A stretch of 64,000 bases of DNA from Schistocerca nitens. Taxonomy: Eukaryota; Arthropoda; Insecta; Orthoptera; Acrididae. This document shows, in pieces, positions 23,101 to 33,721 of the stretch (its first letter is position 1; each line of letters starts with the position of its first letter). The position numbers and the translations under genes are program-made. The notes beneath the pieces were generated by a model, which was not told the origin of the DNA, did no database searches, and was given only the letters and a program-made list of their open reading frames with translations. Where the stretch lies: assembly GCF_023898315.1 (NCBI RefSeq), contig NC_064621.1:128958521-129022520 (forward strand), read 5' to 3'.

Positions 23101-23407
23101 CCGGAATATTTTACCCAAGAGGACACCATCATCATTTAATCATACAGTAAAGCTGCATGTCCTCGGGAAAAATTACGGCTGTAGTTTCCCCTTGCTTTCA
23201 GCCGTTCGCAGTACCAGCACAGCAAGGCCGTTTTGGTTAATGTTACAAGGCCAGATCAGTCAATCATCCAGACTGTTGCCCCTGCAACTACTGAAAAGGC
23301 TGCTGCCCTTCTTCAGGAACCACATGTTTGTCTGGCCTCTCAACAGATACCCCTCCGTTGTGGTTGCACCTACGGTACGGCCATCTGTATCGCTGAGGCA
23401 CGCAAGC
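20159..23407 (-). mobile_element. Near full-length RTE-type retrotransposon
   Basis: A minus-strand element bounded by the 8-bp duplication cttatagt (20151-20158 and 23408-23415). Its 3' end (left) reads gttgtggtcttcagtcc. Its 5' untranslated part lies at about 23136-23407. It encodes an endonuclease and a reverse transcriptase with three or four breaks. An empty version of its target is present at 25025-25330. Confidence 0.93.
20285..23135 (-). pseudogene. RTE endonuclease-reverse transcriptase, broken
   Basis: A single-polyprotein retrotransposon enzyme that nicks target DNA and copies its own RNA there. Order on the minus strand: endonuclease part 1 (22770-23135; RIGAWNVRSL, GISEVRW); part 2 (22148-22798; MGDWNSSVG, QIDYIMV, DSDHNLLV); linker (21521-22120; ending NKSPGVDNIPLELL); reverse transcriptase (20285-21373; ADLEKAFDNVNW, LRFADDIVILSE, YLGSKITDDGRS). 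Breaks: a one-base frame change at a T run (22804-22811), stops near 22147, a stop near 21522, and RQCCSLSP in place of the RQGCSLSP seen in the copy at 49.7 kb. The arrangement and the craniofacial-development-protein-2-like endonuclease are typical of RTE elements. Confidence 0.9.
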
Positions 23408-23638
23408 CTTATAGTAACCTCTCAAAACTCTGGCATCTCTCTCTCTCCACATCCACCACTGCTGGCGGCTCACATCCAGCTGCCTAACGCTACGCGCTGT
23501 TCACATCCAACCGCCCAACACTACACTAGCGAATATTACAACCATGAGTCCAACCAACCACAGACTGCACACAGTGCAGTCAGCGATTTTCATACAGAGC
23601 ACTACGTGGCGTTACCAACATGAAAACCTAAACAGCCT
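23408..23638. repeat. Direct repeat R1, right part
   Basis: Continues R1 after the RTE, including a CT-rich stretch and gcgaatattacaaccatgag. Matches 25099-25330 with many substitutions. Confidence 0.85.
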
Positions 23639-25024
23639 GATTTTTTTTATATTAACGATAACAAATATATCAAATGCACACAATTATTGATATACTGTTT
23701 GTCAAAAGCAATAGTGGATTTCCATGCAGTCTTGAAGAAGTAGTGTTGTGCTTCCCACAGAAAGACAGTGCTGACTCTTGACATGCAGACAGGTAATGGG
23801 CCACAACAAAGCGAACCCACAGCAGAATCAGTCGACGTTTTGAAGAATATTGGTAGTTAAGTCATCACAGAGCAGACCCACTGTAGTCCTGGTAGAGATT
23901 ATGGTATTAGTGGGTCACCAAAGGTGCAGATCCCCCGTAGTCCTTGTAGAGATGGCCAGCATCAATCCGTTGGACCTGTGCAGTTGCACAGTCACCACCG
24001 ACGAGTCTTGCGGATAATATAGCAAGTCCATAAACCATCACTTGTGCTCTCACAAACTTTTTGGAATGTCCTTAGAACCAGCAGTGCTGTTAACCAGTCC
24101 CTTGCCGAATTATCAACACATGTGCGAGCACTAACAGTCCATTTTTCCCTCACATATTGTGCATATAGTATGACCAACAGAAATATGTGCAGTAACCCTA
24201 CTATATACTTAATTTCAAGAACTGGTGTCTACACCATTTTATGACATGAGAATACAGTTACAACGGTGCAGGAAACATCACTAAAGAACATAATAATACA
24301 GATAACATTTGTAGTGACACAGGCTTTACAAAGGAACAGAAATAAACATATACACCAGTGTTACAGGAATTATGACATAGTTAATAAATATAAAAAAAAT
24401 TAGAATATCTTTCGAAACATTAACTTCACACATGAGCACTAAAACAGAACAGAATAAATAATATCTAAACATCTTTACAAAGTAAATAACATATTAATGC
24501 AAATTATGATTGAGAATAACAGTATTCCTCATCATAGTGAATACAGCTTAGTATTAGAAGAGAAAAAAATTCTATGAAACAGCACACAGAGACAGGAGGA
24601 ACACAAATACACAAGGGTACGCAAACACAGACCAGAATAACACAAAAGGCTAACATTTGGTATTGCAGTCCAACCCAAAACTTCATTCCACAGATTTTTC
24701 CTCTTATTTCAACATTTGTTTCCGCAAAAAAATCCTATTTAAGAATGCTTTCTGTATTTATTTGTTAACATTTTTCTTACCTCATTATTTATTTTCATAA
24801 TCTTACTTCATCATTTGTTTCCAACAAAATCCTACCTAAACTTGTTGTCCCTAAACCCTTTTTTTGTTCATATCCTCTTTCAAAATAATTATTCTTCATT
24901 CTGCACTACTTTTCTGGCCAAACTTTATTCTTATAGCTTCTTAATTCATTTCTTCCAATTCATCACAACTCATCCTCTTATATAGCCTACCCCCTTTTAA
25001 GCTAACTTAAATCTACTGAGCTCA
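23639..25024. other. AT-rich interval between direct repeats R1 and R2
   Basis: No coding region seen on either strand. If R1 and R2 are LTRs this would be a remnant interior, but I see no gag or pol motif and no primer-binding site. Confidence 0.4.
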
Positions 25025-25330
25025 GAAATATATATCAGTTCATGACATCCATCTTTAAAAGTTCCTTTTTTCTGGCGGACACACGTTCAGATTGTCCGCT
25101 TACAGTGACATCTCAAAACTCTTGCATCTCTCTCTCTCTCCACATCCACCACTGCTGGCGGCTCACCTCCAACGCCCAACACCACGCATTGTTCACATCC
25201 AACTGCCCAACACTACACTAGCGAATATTCCAACAAAGAGTCCAACCAGCCACAGACTGCACACAGCGTAGTTAGCAATTTTCATACAGAGCATTACGTG
25301 GCGTTACCAACATAAAAATCTAAACAGCCT
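25025..25330. repeat. Direct repeat R2, uninterrupted
   Basis: Same orientation as R1 and clearly homologous, but diverged. The site matching the RTE insertion reads cttacagt (25099-25106). It could be an LTR-like or other terminal repeat; its class is unknown. Confidence 0.8.
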
Positions 25331-25898
25331 ACTTACACAGTCAGTTGTGCTGTAGACGTCACTGTACTGACCTGGTACATATTTTTCATGCTTCAAACAA
25401 CTCCATTTCCTGGGTCATAGTACGTGATCTGGTAGTACGGGCCAGTACGGCCGAGAAGTTAGTATGTTTGTCCTTTCAGGTGCTAGTCATGTGGGGCTGT
25501 TGAGATCTCCCATGGAGTTGAGTGTGGTCCTCTTGAATCCACGACTCCATGTTTACATCACATTCGTGGCATCCCTACCAAAGTGAAAAGTAATATTCTG
25601 AAACGACAAACCTCAGTCTTGACAGGGCACGAACCTGCCACTGTCGAATTCTGCCGAGTACTGATACACGTTTCTACTTACATGATGCGTAACACGATCC
25701 ACTCATAAATAACTAACATTCAAATGCGATTTCTGGATGAAACACCCGAGAGTAATCGTCTCTGATTAACTGAATGCAGACAGCGGCACTCCTACATACT
25801 TTGTGCATCTATAGTGAAATACTGATTATTCGTGCATCCAAAAATGCAGTACACTTCAAAAACTAACAGCTGTCATGAAACTCTGACTTGAATCCAGA
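25331..25898. other. No gene seen
   Basis: Nothing recognisable as coding or repetitive. Confidence 0.4.
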
Positions 25899-25995
25899 AT
25901 GAATTTTCACTCTGCAGCGGACTGTGCGCAGACGCGAAACTCTCCTAGCGGCTTAAAACTGCGTGCCAGACCGAGACTCGATCACTTGCACTAGC
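25899..25995. mobile_element. Fragment of the tRNA-like foldback element
   Basis: Shares agaatgaattttcactctgc, gcggactgtgcgcag and the aaactgcgtgcc segment with the arms at 8414-8772. One arm only, truncated. Confidence 0.7.
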
Positions 25996-26214
25996 GCACT
26001 TGAAAGCGATAGTTTCTAACTTGAATGTTCAACTACTATCCTGAAACATCTTTTTAACGGATTTATAGTCATGTGTCAGGCAAGTCTGTTTGATACTGCT
26101 GTACGACTGAAATCACTCAGTGCCAACGATTAAACTTTCGCAAGCACTAAGTAAATTTTGTACTTGTGTTTCAGAATAGGTAAGTTAATATTAGCAAAAG
26201 AGACCTACACTGAA

Positions 26215-26935
26215 GAGCCAAAGAAACTGTACACCTGCCTAATATCGTATAGCGTCCCCGAGCACGCAGAACTGCCGCAACACCAAGTAGCATGGACTCG
26301 ACTAATGTCTGAAGTAGTGCTGGAGGGAACTGACACCATGAATCCTGCAGGGGTATCCACAAAACCGTAAGATTACGAAGGGGTGGAGATATCTTCTAAT
26401 CAACACGTTGCACGGCATCCCAGATGTGCTCAATAATGTTCATGTCTCGGGAGTTTGGTGGCCAGCGGAAGTGTTTAAACTCAGAAGAGTGTTCCTGGAT
26501 CATTTATGTATGGATGCAGGTGTTCAGACACGATGCTTACGTCTGTGTCACCTGTCAGAGTGAAATCTAGACGTATCGGGAGTCCCATATCACTTCAACT
26601 ACACACACCCCACTTGAGCAGTCACCTGCTGACATGTAGGGTTCATGGATTCATGACATTGTCTGCTTGTCTCCACACACGTACACGTCCATCCGCTCGA
26701 TACAATCTGAAACGAAATTCGTCCGACCAGTAACATGTGTCCAGTCATCAACAGTCCAATGTCTATGCCGACAGGCTGAGGAAGGGCGTGAAGCTTTGCT
26801 TCGTGCAGTCATGAATGATATGCGAGTGGGAATTTGGCTCCAGAAGCACATATCGATGATGTTTCGTTTGGTTCGCATGCTGACACTTGCTGATGGTCCA
26901 GCATTGAAATCCACTGTTGAGTGGTACTTAAGTAA
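26215..26935 (-). pseudogene. Tc1-like transposase, C-terminal part (family C)
   Basis: The minus strand includes WSDEFRFRLYRADGRVRVW (first catalytic Asp kept; the usual Ser after Glu is changed) near 26690-26740, then strands equivalent to the copy at 58.2 kb, and a C-terminal tail near 26230-26350. Several frame breaks. The N-terminal helix-turn-helix lies beyond the large insertion, at 28866-29290. Confidence 0.75.
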
Positions 26936-27302
26936 ATAAATTAGTGAAATCAAAGTGAACTAGAAATTAGAATATAAATGAAAAACTTGGTTTAGTTTAG
27001 AGAGTTACATACTCGCAAACAGCGGGCAGAACAGCAGAACAGAAGAGACAATGACCGTGAAGTCAGCAAGTTCCACATAAGCGGGCGCTGTCGATTCAGC
27101 CGTCAGGGCATCGTCCGACCGGCTCACGTGTTTCTCAGTCGTCACGTGTGAGCAAAGGCCCTCGCCTACATTCCAAGAGCCAATGACCGACGTTAAGAAG
27201 ATTCTTCGAGGAGCTTCTCAACGTGACAGAAGAGACAATGACCGTGAAGTCGTTCACCTCCAGTAAATTGAAGTGAATAAATACACGAGACGCAGTGGGC
27301 CA

Positions 27303-27400
27303 GACGGATGAAGACGGAGACAGAGACGGAGTTGAAGACGAAGACGGAGACGGGGACGGAGACGAAGACGAGAGACGAAGGAAGAAAAGAAGAGTAGCAG
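27303..27400. repeat. Purine-rich GACGGA/GAAGAC array
   Basis: Irregular tandem repeats of GACGGA and GACGAA units, almost pure purine plus C on one strand. Confidence 0.8.
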
Positions 27401-27885
27401 TAGTTTTCAGTCAGTTTCGGTGCTGAAGACCGTCATGCAAGAAGAGTCTGCATCATGCACAGACGAAGCAAGTCCGCCGCTGTAATGGAATAGCAAGCAG
27501 CAGCCGCGGCGCCAGAAGACAGAAGTTAAAAGGTATTTGAAGTCTGGTTTTTACATACCCGGGTGACTCGTGAGGACGGGAAGGAGACGGCCTCACATCA
27601 GTAGTCACCTGTGAGCTGGGATGAAGACCTGACAGCCGAAGACTGGCAAGCGGGAGTCCGTGGTTCGAGTCCGCCACACTGGCCTTCCCCCGCCGCGCCG
27701 CTCCGCTGGCCGACGCGGAACACACGCGGTCGCTTAGAGAAGAGAAACACTGGGACGCGACACCCAAGGTATCATCCGATGCACGATTTCGCTCGCAATA
27801 ATTAAACGGGCCACCTCGCGCTGCGCGTCTCCAGTCAACTGGGCGAGACGACGACACGAGATACACACCGCTACGCGTAATCAGA

Positions 27886-27920
27886 CGCCGCCGCCGCCGC
27901 CGCCGCCGCCGCTGCCGCAG
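27886..27920. repeat. (GCC)n trinucleotide repeat
   Basis: About nine GCC units, then an imperfect extension. Confidence 0.93.
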
Positions 27921-28865
27921 CAGAAGACTTCACAAACGACACAGCTGCCGCTCTCCGAACCAGAACATTCCGTAAGATACAGTTGTACAAATCTTCAATA
28001 AAAGTTATCTTATGTAAAAATGATGTTTCATTCGACCCCATACCCGAGCCAAGGAAGAACCCACCCTGCCCACATTTTCTTAAGAGAGAAAAGTTAATTT
28101 ATTTAATATTTTCACCCTGACAGAATGCTTTAGAATGCTCATCCTGACAATTGACTTGCATCAAAAGAGAAAACCCAGTTACATTTAGTGACAGAAGTGT
28201 CACATTTAGTAACACAACTGTTACACCACGGTAATTTGCGGAATGGTAGCACTGAGACATGGGACTTAGGGAAAGACAGGATTCGCTGTGGATGGGGCCT
28301 TACTCACCACTGTTTGAACGTCACCAATAAACACAAGGAATTCAGTGATTAATAATACGAAGGGGAGGACAGCTAACTAATTTCGCCAACTCCAAACACT
28401 CCACTCGTCCTTCGACTCTGCGACCCTGCCAGGAGCAACACCCGAAGAAACAGCGTGATCTCAAAATAGTGGAGGTTCCACTACTGGGTTAATGTTCACT
28501 CAACTCAAATGTCCTGTGTCAGGTGGACAACCAAGTTGTGGCCACCGCAACTACAGCACCGCGATCCGGTAGTGCCTGCGTGCCGCCAGCGGTCCCAGCA
28601 TGTCCTCGCGCTGCCAGACCTCACTGCTGCTCTGTCCCAACCAAACTCTCTGATACACTCCTATCTGGACACCACTTGACGCCCTTCCAAAGATAGTATT
28701 AGGGTACTAGATATCGATAACCGCTGCTGCTGCCACTCGCGGACAGACAACTCCAGCAAACGTAGTAGCGCCAGTAAACATGAGAAGAAAACGAGAGGCC
28801 ACTAACCCTGTTAGACGATGTCAACCTACCAACGGCTCCAACTCGAGCCGCAACACGGCTCATGC

Positions 28866-29290
28866 GCTTCTGCCACACTGAACGATTCTCTTCGGTCGCC
28901 GTTGGTCCAATTCTTGCAGGATCTTCTTCCGGCCGCAGTGATGTCGGAAATTTGATGTTTTACCGGATTCCTGATATTCACGGTACACTCGTGAAATCTT
29001 ACGGGAAAATCCACACTTCATCGCGACCTCAGGGATGCTGTATCCCATCGCTCGTGCGCCGGCAATGAAACCACGTTCCGCCGGCCGGGGTGGCCGAGCG
29101 GTTCTAGGCGCTACAGTCTGGAAGCGCGCGACCGCTACGGTCGCAGGTTCGAATCCTGCCTCAGGCATGGGTGTGTGTGATGTCCTTAGGTTAGTTAGGT
29201 TTAATTAGTTCTAAGTCCCATAGTACTCAGAGCCATTTGAACCATTTTGAACCAAACCACGTTCAAACTCACTTAACTGTTGATAACCTG
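28866..29290 (-). pseudogene. Tc1-like transposase N-terminal part (family C), with SINE inside
   Basis: The minus strand reads IPEVAMKCGFSRKISRVY and then CGRKKILQELDQRR, the helix-turn-helix region equivalent to the ORF at 58922-59296 in the sister copy. A SINE at 29079-29253 interrupts the start. Confidence 0.75.
29079..29253 (+). mobile_element. tRNA-derived SINE with 11-bp target duplication
   Basis: Plus-strand copy with intact A and B boxes and a small deletion in the body. aaaccacgttc flanks it at 29068-29078 and 29254-29264. The 3' end is attttgaacc. Confidence 0.92.
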
Positions 29291-29435
29291 CAATTTTAGC
29301 AGCAGTAACCGATCTGCCCCAGACACTTGTTATCTTATATAGGGGTTGCTGACCGCAGCGCTGTATTCTACCTGTTTGCATAACTCTGTATTTGAATACG
29401 CATGCCTATACCAGTTTCCTGGGCGCTTCAGTGTA

Positions 29436-30160
29436 TAAAGCTAATACATCCGTTTTGGAAAGGGATTCGTCTCTTAGACACTCGTACTGTAGATGTGTAT
29501 TCTAACTGTGAGATCAGAACTAGGCAAGAAATCCAAAACAATTAACTTCACGGACGAATGAATTATGATGGATATGGTTATCTACAAGAGCACGTGATTC
29601 TTAAGTAATTACTAAGGAAAGCTAAGTTCGTCCTTACAAGAGAATTCACTCCAGCTGACCATGATTCGATAATGAAATACTGTCTATACTCTCTATATGA
29701 TTGTTGTCGGCTATTTGTGATAAGCGTTGATTAATTTTAGAGCACCACGTTGCGATCTTAGCCAACAAGTTCGATACAGCATGGTGAAAACTGCAGCCAC
29801 CGTCCGTCTCCCCACAGTGCGGAATTTAGCCCCAGATAGATCAGAACGAAACCTAATTCAACGCCAAAGTGAAGCTTCCAGCTGACCATGCTACCGTACA
29901 ACCGAAAATCATCGTAGCGTCATTGAATCACGCACGTCAGAGTCACTGACCTGTGTAAGATAATGTCGCTCGAACATCGCCCAGGGAAGCGAGAGACGGT
30001 GGGAGTATGGCAGCGCGTCTAGTAGAACGTGGCGGTTTGAGAGACAGACGAATACGAGTTACATACTCACTAAACGAATCGATGAGACTTGCACAAGCGG
30101 TTCAACTGCACAGCTGTTCGATGTTTTGTTGCGTACTACCTTCGTGTTGACGGATTTTAA
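29436..30160. other. No gene seen
   Basis: Unique-looking sequence between the family C Tc1 element and the piggyBac-like element. No coding motif recognised. Confidence 0.4.
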
Positions 30161-30337
30161 CCCTAGTAGTGTACACCAGGGTCACTCTAGTCCTGGAATT
30201 TTTTGTTTCTTATTGTGTAGCTGCCACTGGACACACAAGAAGCCCGCTGCCAGGAATATACATTCAGCATTGGGTCAGACTTGGTAAAGGATGGTTGTTC
30301 GAGGGAGTGAGACATTGTTGTTTAATGAATTTACAAA

Positions 30338-30534
30338 ATGGTTCAAATGGCTCTGAGCACTATGGGACTTAACTTTTGAGGTCATCAGTTCCCTAGAACT
30401 TAGAACTACTTAAACCTAACCAACCTAAGGACAGCACACACATCCATGCCCGAGGCAGGATTCGAACCTGCGACCGTAGCGGTCGCGCGGTTCCAGACTG
30501 AAGCGCCTAGAACCGCTCGGCCACCCAGGCCGGC
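30338..30534 (-). mobile_element. tRNA-derived SINE
   Basis: Full-length minus-strand copy. aatttac is at 30328-30334 and 30539-30545, a probable short target duplication. Confidence 0.88.
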
Positions 30535-30632
30535 AATTAATTTACGGGAATATTTTTGAAGGGTCACTATGACCCTGGAGAGCACATTCTGTAACTATTC
30601 TGTCGCTATGTGTGAAGTTCATTCATGCGAAA

Positions 30633-30791
30633 ATGGCGAGTACGAATGACGTTTTACTAACGGAAGATGCCATATGGGAAACATTGTTAGAAGAACTCAA
30701 TCGTGAAAGTGACTTAAGTGACTTTCGTGATGAAAGAGATTCTGAAGCTGATAGTCCTGCAGTAGTTATGGACAGTGGCGAAACTGATTAG
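30633..30791 (+). pseudogene. piggyBac-like transposase N-terminal fragment
   Basis: A 52-codon frame starts with ATG and reads MASTNDVLLTEDAIW, then a run rich in Asp, Glu and Ser (DLSDFRDERDSEAD), ending at TAG 30789. An acidic, Ser-rich N-terminus is usual in piggyBac transposases, which excise from TTAA sites without a footprint. Past the stop the same frame continues briefly with similar composition (SSSSDEENAV), so the stop is probably a mutation. No Asp triad or C-terminal Cys-rich domain is found before the Tc1 insertion at 31270; part of the interior seems deleted. Confidence 0.6.
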
Positions 30792-31499
30792 TCTGCTCTG
30801 TCTTCAAGCAGCGATGAAGAAAATGCAGTCATTCAGTGCAATAATGTCATTGTTGGAACATAGCTGCCCCTACAGGATATGCTGTCAGCTGCTGATAGAA
30901 TTGTAGTCTACATTGCGTGTAAATGATGAATGAACAGATTTATATGTAATTGAGAACAGCTCAGAATATTCGTGTAATATGTGCATTATTCATCTATTAA
31001 AACTACAAACAAACTTCTTAGATCAGGATCACTTCCAAGCATATTCACAGAATATGTCTATGACAGATTTTATATAGTTTCGAATTTGGGATCATTAATA
31101 CTAATATCAATTGAAAAAGTGCATGAGAGAGATGAGGTGCCAATGAGTGCAGTACATGTGAGTTCGGTTTTGTGCTGGCGTAAGCTGATTCCAGCTCTCC
31201 ACTTGGCAAAGCGGTTGCGATTAGATCGACGTAAGCAACTGGCCGCCAACACCCTCTCAGCCTCTAGTACACTACTGGTCATTAAAATTGCTACACCACG
31301 AAGATGACGTGCTACAGTCGCGAAATTTAACCGACAGGAAGAAGATGTTGTGATATGCAAATTATTAGCATTTAAGAGCATTCACACAAGGTTGGCGCCA
31401 GTGGCGATACCTACAACGTGCTGATATGAAAAGTTTCCAACCGATTTCTCATACACAAACAGCAGTTGACCGGCGTTTTCTGGTGAAAGTTTGTTGTAA

Positions 31500-32508
31500 T
31501 GCCTCGTGTAAGGAGGAGAAATGCGTACCATCACGTTTCCGACTTTGATAAAGGTCGCATTGTAGCCTATCGCGATTGCGGTTTATCGTATCGCGACATT
31601 GCTGCTCGCGTTGGTCGAGATCCAATGACTGTGGAATCGTTGGGTTCAGGAGGGTAATACGGAACGCCGTACTGGATCCCAAACGGCCTCGTATCGCTAG
31701 CAGTCGAGTTGACAGGCATCTTATCCGCATGGCTGTAACGAATCGTGCAGCCACGTCTCGATCCCTGAGTCAACAGATGGGGACGTTTGCAAGACAACAA
31801 CCATCTGCATGAATAGGTCGACGACGTTTGCAGCAGCATGGACTATCAGCTCGGAGACCATGGCTGCGGTTACCTTTGGCGCTGCATCCCAGACACGAGC
31901 GCCTGCGATGGTGTACTCAACGACGAACCTTGGTGCACGAATGGTAAAACGTCATTTTTTTCCGGATGAATCCAGGTTCTGTTTACAGCATCATGATGGT
32001 CGCCTCCGTGTTTGACTACATCGCGGTGAACGCACATTGGAAGCGTGTATTCGTCATAGCCATACTGGCGTATGACCTGGCGCGATGGTATGGGGTGCCA
32101 TTGGTTACACGTCTCGGTCACCTCTTGTTCGCATTGACGGCACGTTGACGTGGACGTTACATTTCAGATGTGTTACGACCCGTGGCTCTACCCTTCATTC
32201 GATCCCTGCAAAACCCTACATTTCAGCAGGATAATGCACGACCGCATGTTGCAGGTCCTGTACGGGCCTTTCTGGACACAGAAAATGTTCAACTGCTGCC
32301 CTGGCGTGCACATTCTCCAGATCTCTCACCAACTGGAAGCGTCTGGTCAACGGTGGCCGAGCAACTAGCTCGTCACAATACGCCAGTCACTATTCTTGAT
32401 GAACTGTGGTATCGTGTTGAAGCTGCATGGGCAGCTGTACCTGTACACGCCATCCAAGCTCTGTTTGACTCAACGCTCAGGCGTATCAAGGCCGTTATTA
32501 CGGCCTGA
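31500..32508 (+). pseudogene. Tc1-like transposase pseudogene (family B, copy 1)
   Basis: The plus strand encodes a DDE transposase in several frames: an N-terminal helix-turn-helix near 31540-31640, a central FPDESRFCLQHHDGR near 31960 (first Asp), and an open C-terminal frame at 32170-32508 with FQQDNARPHVAG (second Asp) and SPDLSPTGSVW. The position that should be the catalytic Glu is Gly (codon GGA at 32334), as in the other family B copy. At least three frameshifts separate the parts. Confidence 0.88.
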
Positions 32509-32588
32509 TGTGGTTGTTATGGGTACTGATTTCTCAGGATCTTATTACGGCCTGATGTGGTTGTTATGGGTACTGATTTCTCAGGATC
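32495..32588. repeat. 47-bp tandem duplication
   Basis: Units 32495-32541 and 32542-32588 look identical. They lie just after the transposase frame and add most of the extra length of this Tc1 copy. Confidence 0.93.
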
Positions 32589-33144
32589 TGTGCACCCAAA
32601 TTGCGTGAATATCTAATCACATGTCAGTTCTAGTATATCTGTCCAATGAATACCCGTTTATCATCTGCATTTCTTCTTGGTGTAGCAATTTTAATGGCCA
32701 GTACTGTATTTAGATCGTCGCTGCGGACGGGAGGGCCCAGTCACCCAGTCATCCAGTGAGTCAACGAGTCGAGTCACAGTCGCAGACAGTGTCTCAGACT
32801 TAGGCAGCACACAGCGACCAGAGTAGTGCACTTAGCGGGACTTGTACTTCACCAGCAGTGAGGCTGACATGGACTGTTACGGAAGAGCTTGTACTGCATG
32901 ACCTCGACCATCTTAAGTAGCTCTCTGCTTATGTTAATAACACATGTGTACAGTTCTGATATAGAAAGAGGATACCATGGTAGATACCATGGTAGAAGCC
33001 TACAGCGACAACAAGACGACGAAAAAAGTTTCGTTATAAAATATTCTGTTTTCAGGCAATTTCTCTAGCAAGTAATTGAGGGTCGCTGTGACCCTGGTTA
33101 ACGCTTTGTGTGACAATTTCAGAGGTGAACACTGCTATAGTTAA

Positions 33145-33572
33145 TTGCTAGTAAAGATCAGTACAAACCTACAACAGACACAGTATAAAGTGAGCCGTGC
33201 TGCAGTGCGCTAGAGGTATTGCGTAAACACGTGGCTACGGACGACGCCCCGGCACTTTGGCACTGTACTCGGCTGACAGCCTGCGGGCCGCTGCGCTGCG
33301 GCTCTGGAGGCAGCAATTAAGCGACGCTCCATCAGCGGCGCATTCCTGCGACGGCCCCCGGCTGCCGCCACCTTTAATTAGGCGACTCTCTCACGCGATA
33401 GCCGTCAGGTGCGGCGCTGAGGAAGCGGCCAGCCAGCCGGAATATGTGTAAGAGGCGCTAAGAGGACAAAACGAACAGCGCGCCTGCAGCGGACCTCGTC
33501 AGGGCGTGACGTGGCATCTTCCAGCCGCAGACAGCCTTCCGTGAGCGAGACGTCGTGCACATAACGCGTCTG

Positions 33573-33573
<1 letters not shown>
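33145..33573. promoter_or_regulatory. CpG-rich, GC-rich block without repeat signatures
   Basis: From about 33230 to 33550 GC content and CpG density rise sharply above the AT-rich surroundings. The block includes tttaattaggcgactctctc and no element ends that I recognise. It could be a host regulatory or conserved non-coding segment, or the edge of an unrecognised element. No ORF is convincing. Confidence 0.3.

Positions 33574-33620
<47 letters not shown>
33574..33620. repeat. (CA)n microsatellite
   Basis: About 23 CA units. Confidence 0.97.
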
Positions 33621-33622
<2 letters not shown>

Positions 33623-33721
33623 TCAATATTTCTAGAAATAGTTTCTGTTCCAGTTGCGTTAGCTCATGTGGTTTTCAAATGTCAAACGATAGGAATAACA
33701 ACACATGCACGACAGTGCGTA

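Larger units (their letters stand above)
26936..28865. mobile_element. Unclassified GC-rich insertion within the Tc1-like element
   Basis: About 1.9 kb absent from the sister Tc1 copy at 58.2 kb. It contains a purine-rich GAC/GGA-type array (27303-27400), a (GCC)n run (27886-27920), and AT-rich sequence with an aataaa near 27998. The right end (about 28710-28803) resembles the right end of the insertion at 54655-56340 (ctgctgctgccactc, then cgccagtaaa and gaaaacgag). No transposase or reverse transcriptase is readable. It may be an LTR remnant or a non-autonomous element, possibly two insertions. Confidence 0.5.
26208..29433 (-). mobile_element. Tc1-like element (family C), split by two insertions
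   Basis: The left TIR starts cactgaagagccaaagaaac and the right end is its inverse, with TA at 26206-26207 and 29434-29435. Without insertions it would match the 1.2-kb copy at 58218-59669. Homology to that copy stops near 26930 and resumes near 28866. Confidence 0.87.
31270..32706 (+). mobile_element. Tc1-like element (family B), complete but decayed
   Basis: TIRs begin cactactggtcattaaaatt and end with its inverse, with TA at 31268-31269 and 32707-32708. The length is 1437 bp, including a 47-bp tandem duplication (32495-32541 and 32542-32588). It is inserted in the piggyBac-like element. Confidence 0.93.
30161..33140 (+). mobile_element. piggyBac-like element, internally decayed
   Basis: TTAA lies at both ends (30157-30160 and 33141-33144), the obligate piggyBac target. 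The left terminus ccctagtagtgtacacc and the inverse of the right terminus ctatagcagtgttcacc match at 13 of 17 positions. The motif ccagggtcac recurs just inside both ends. An acidic N-terminal ORF at 30633 fits a piggyBac transposase start. A SINE (30338-30534) and a Tc1 element (31270-32706) have inserted. Confidence 0.7.

Noticed and set aside
33405..33626. Cys/Val-rich minus-strand ORF
   Set aside because: It is produced by the (CA)n microsatellite.
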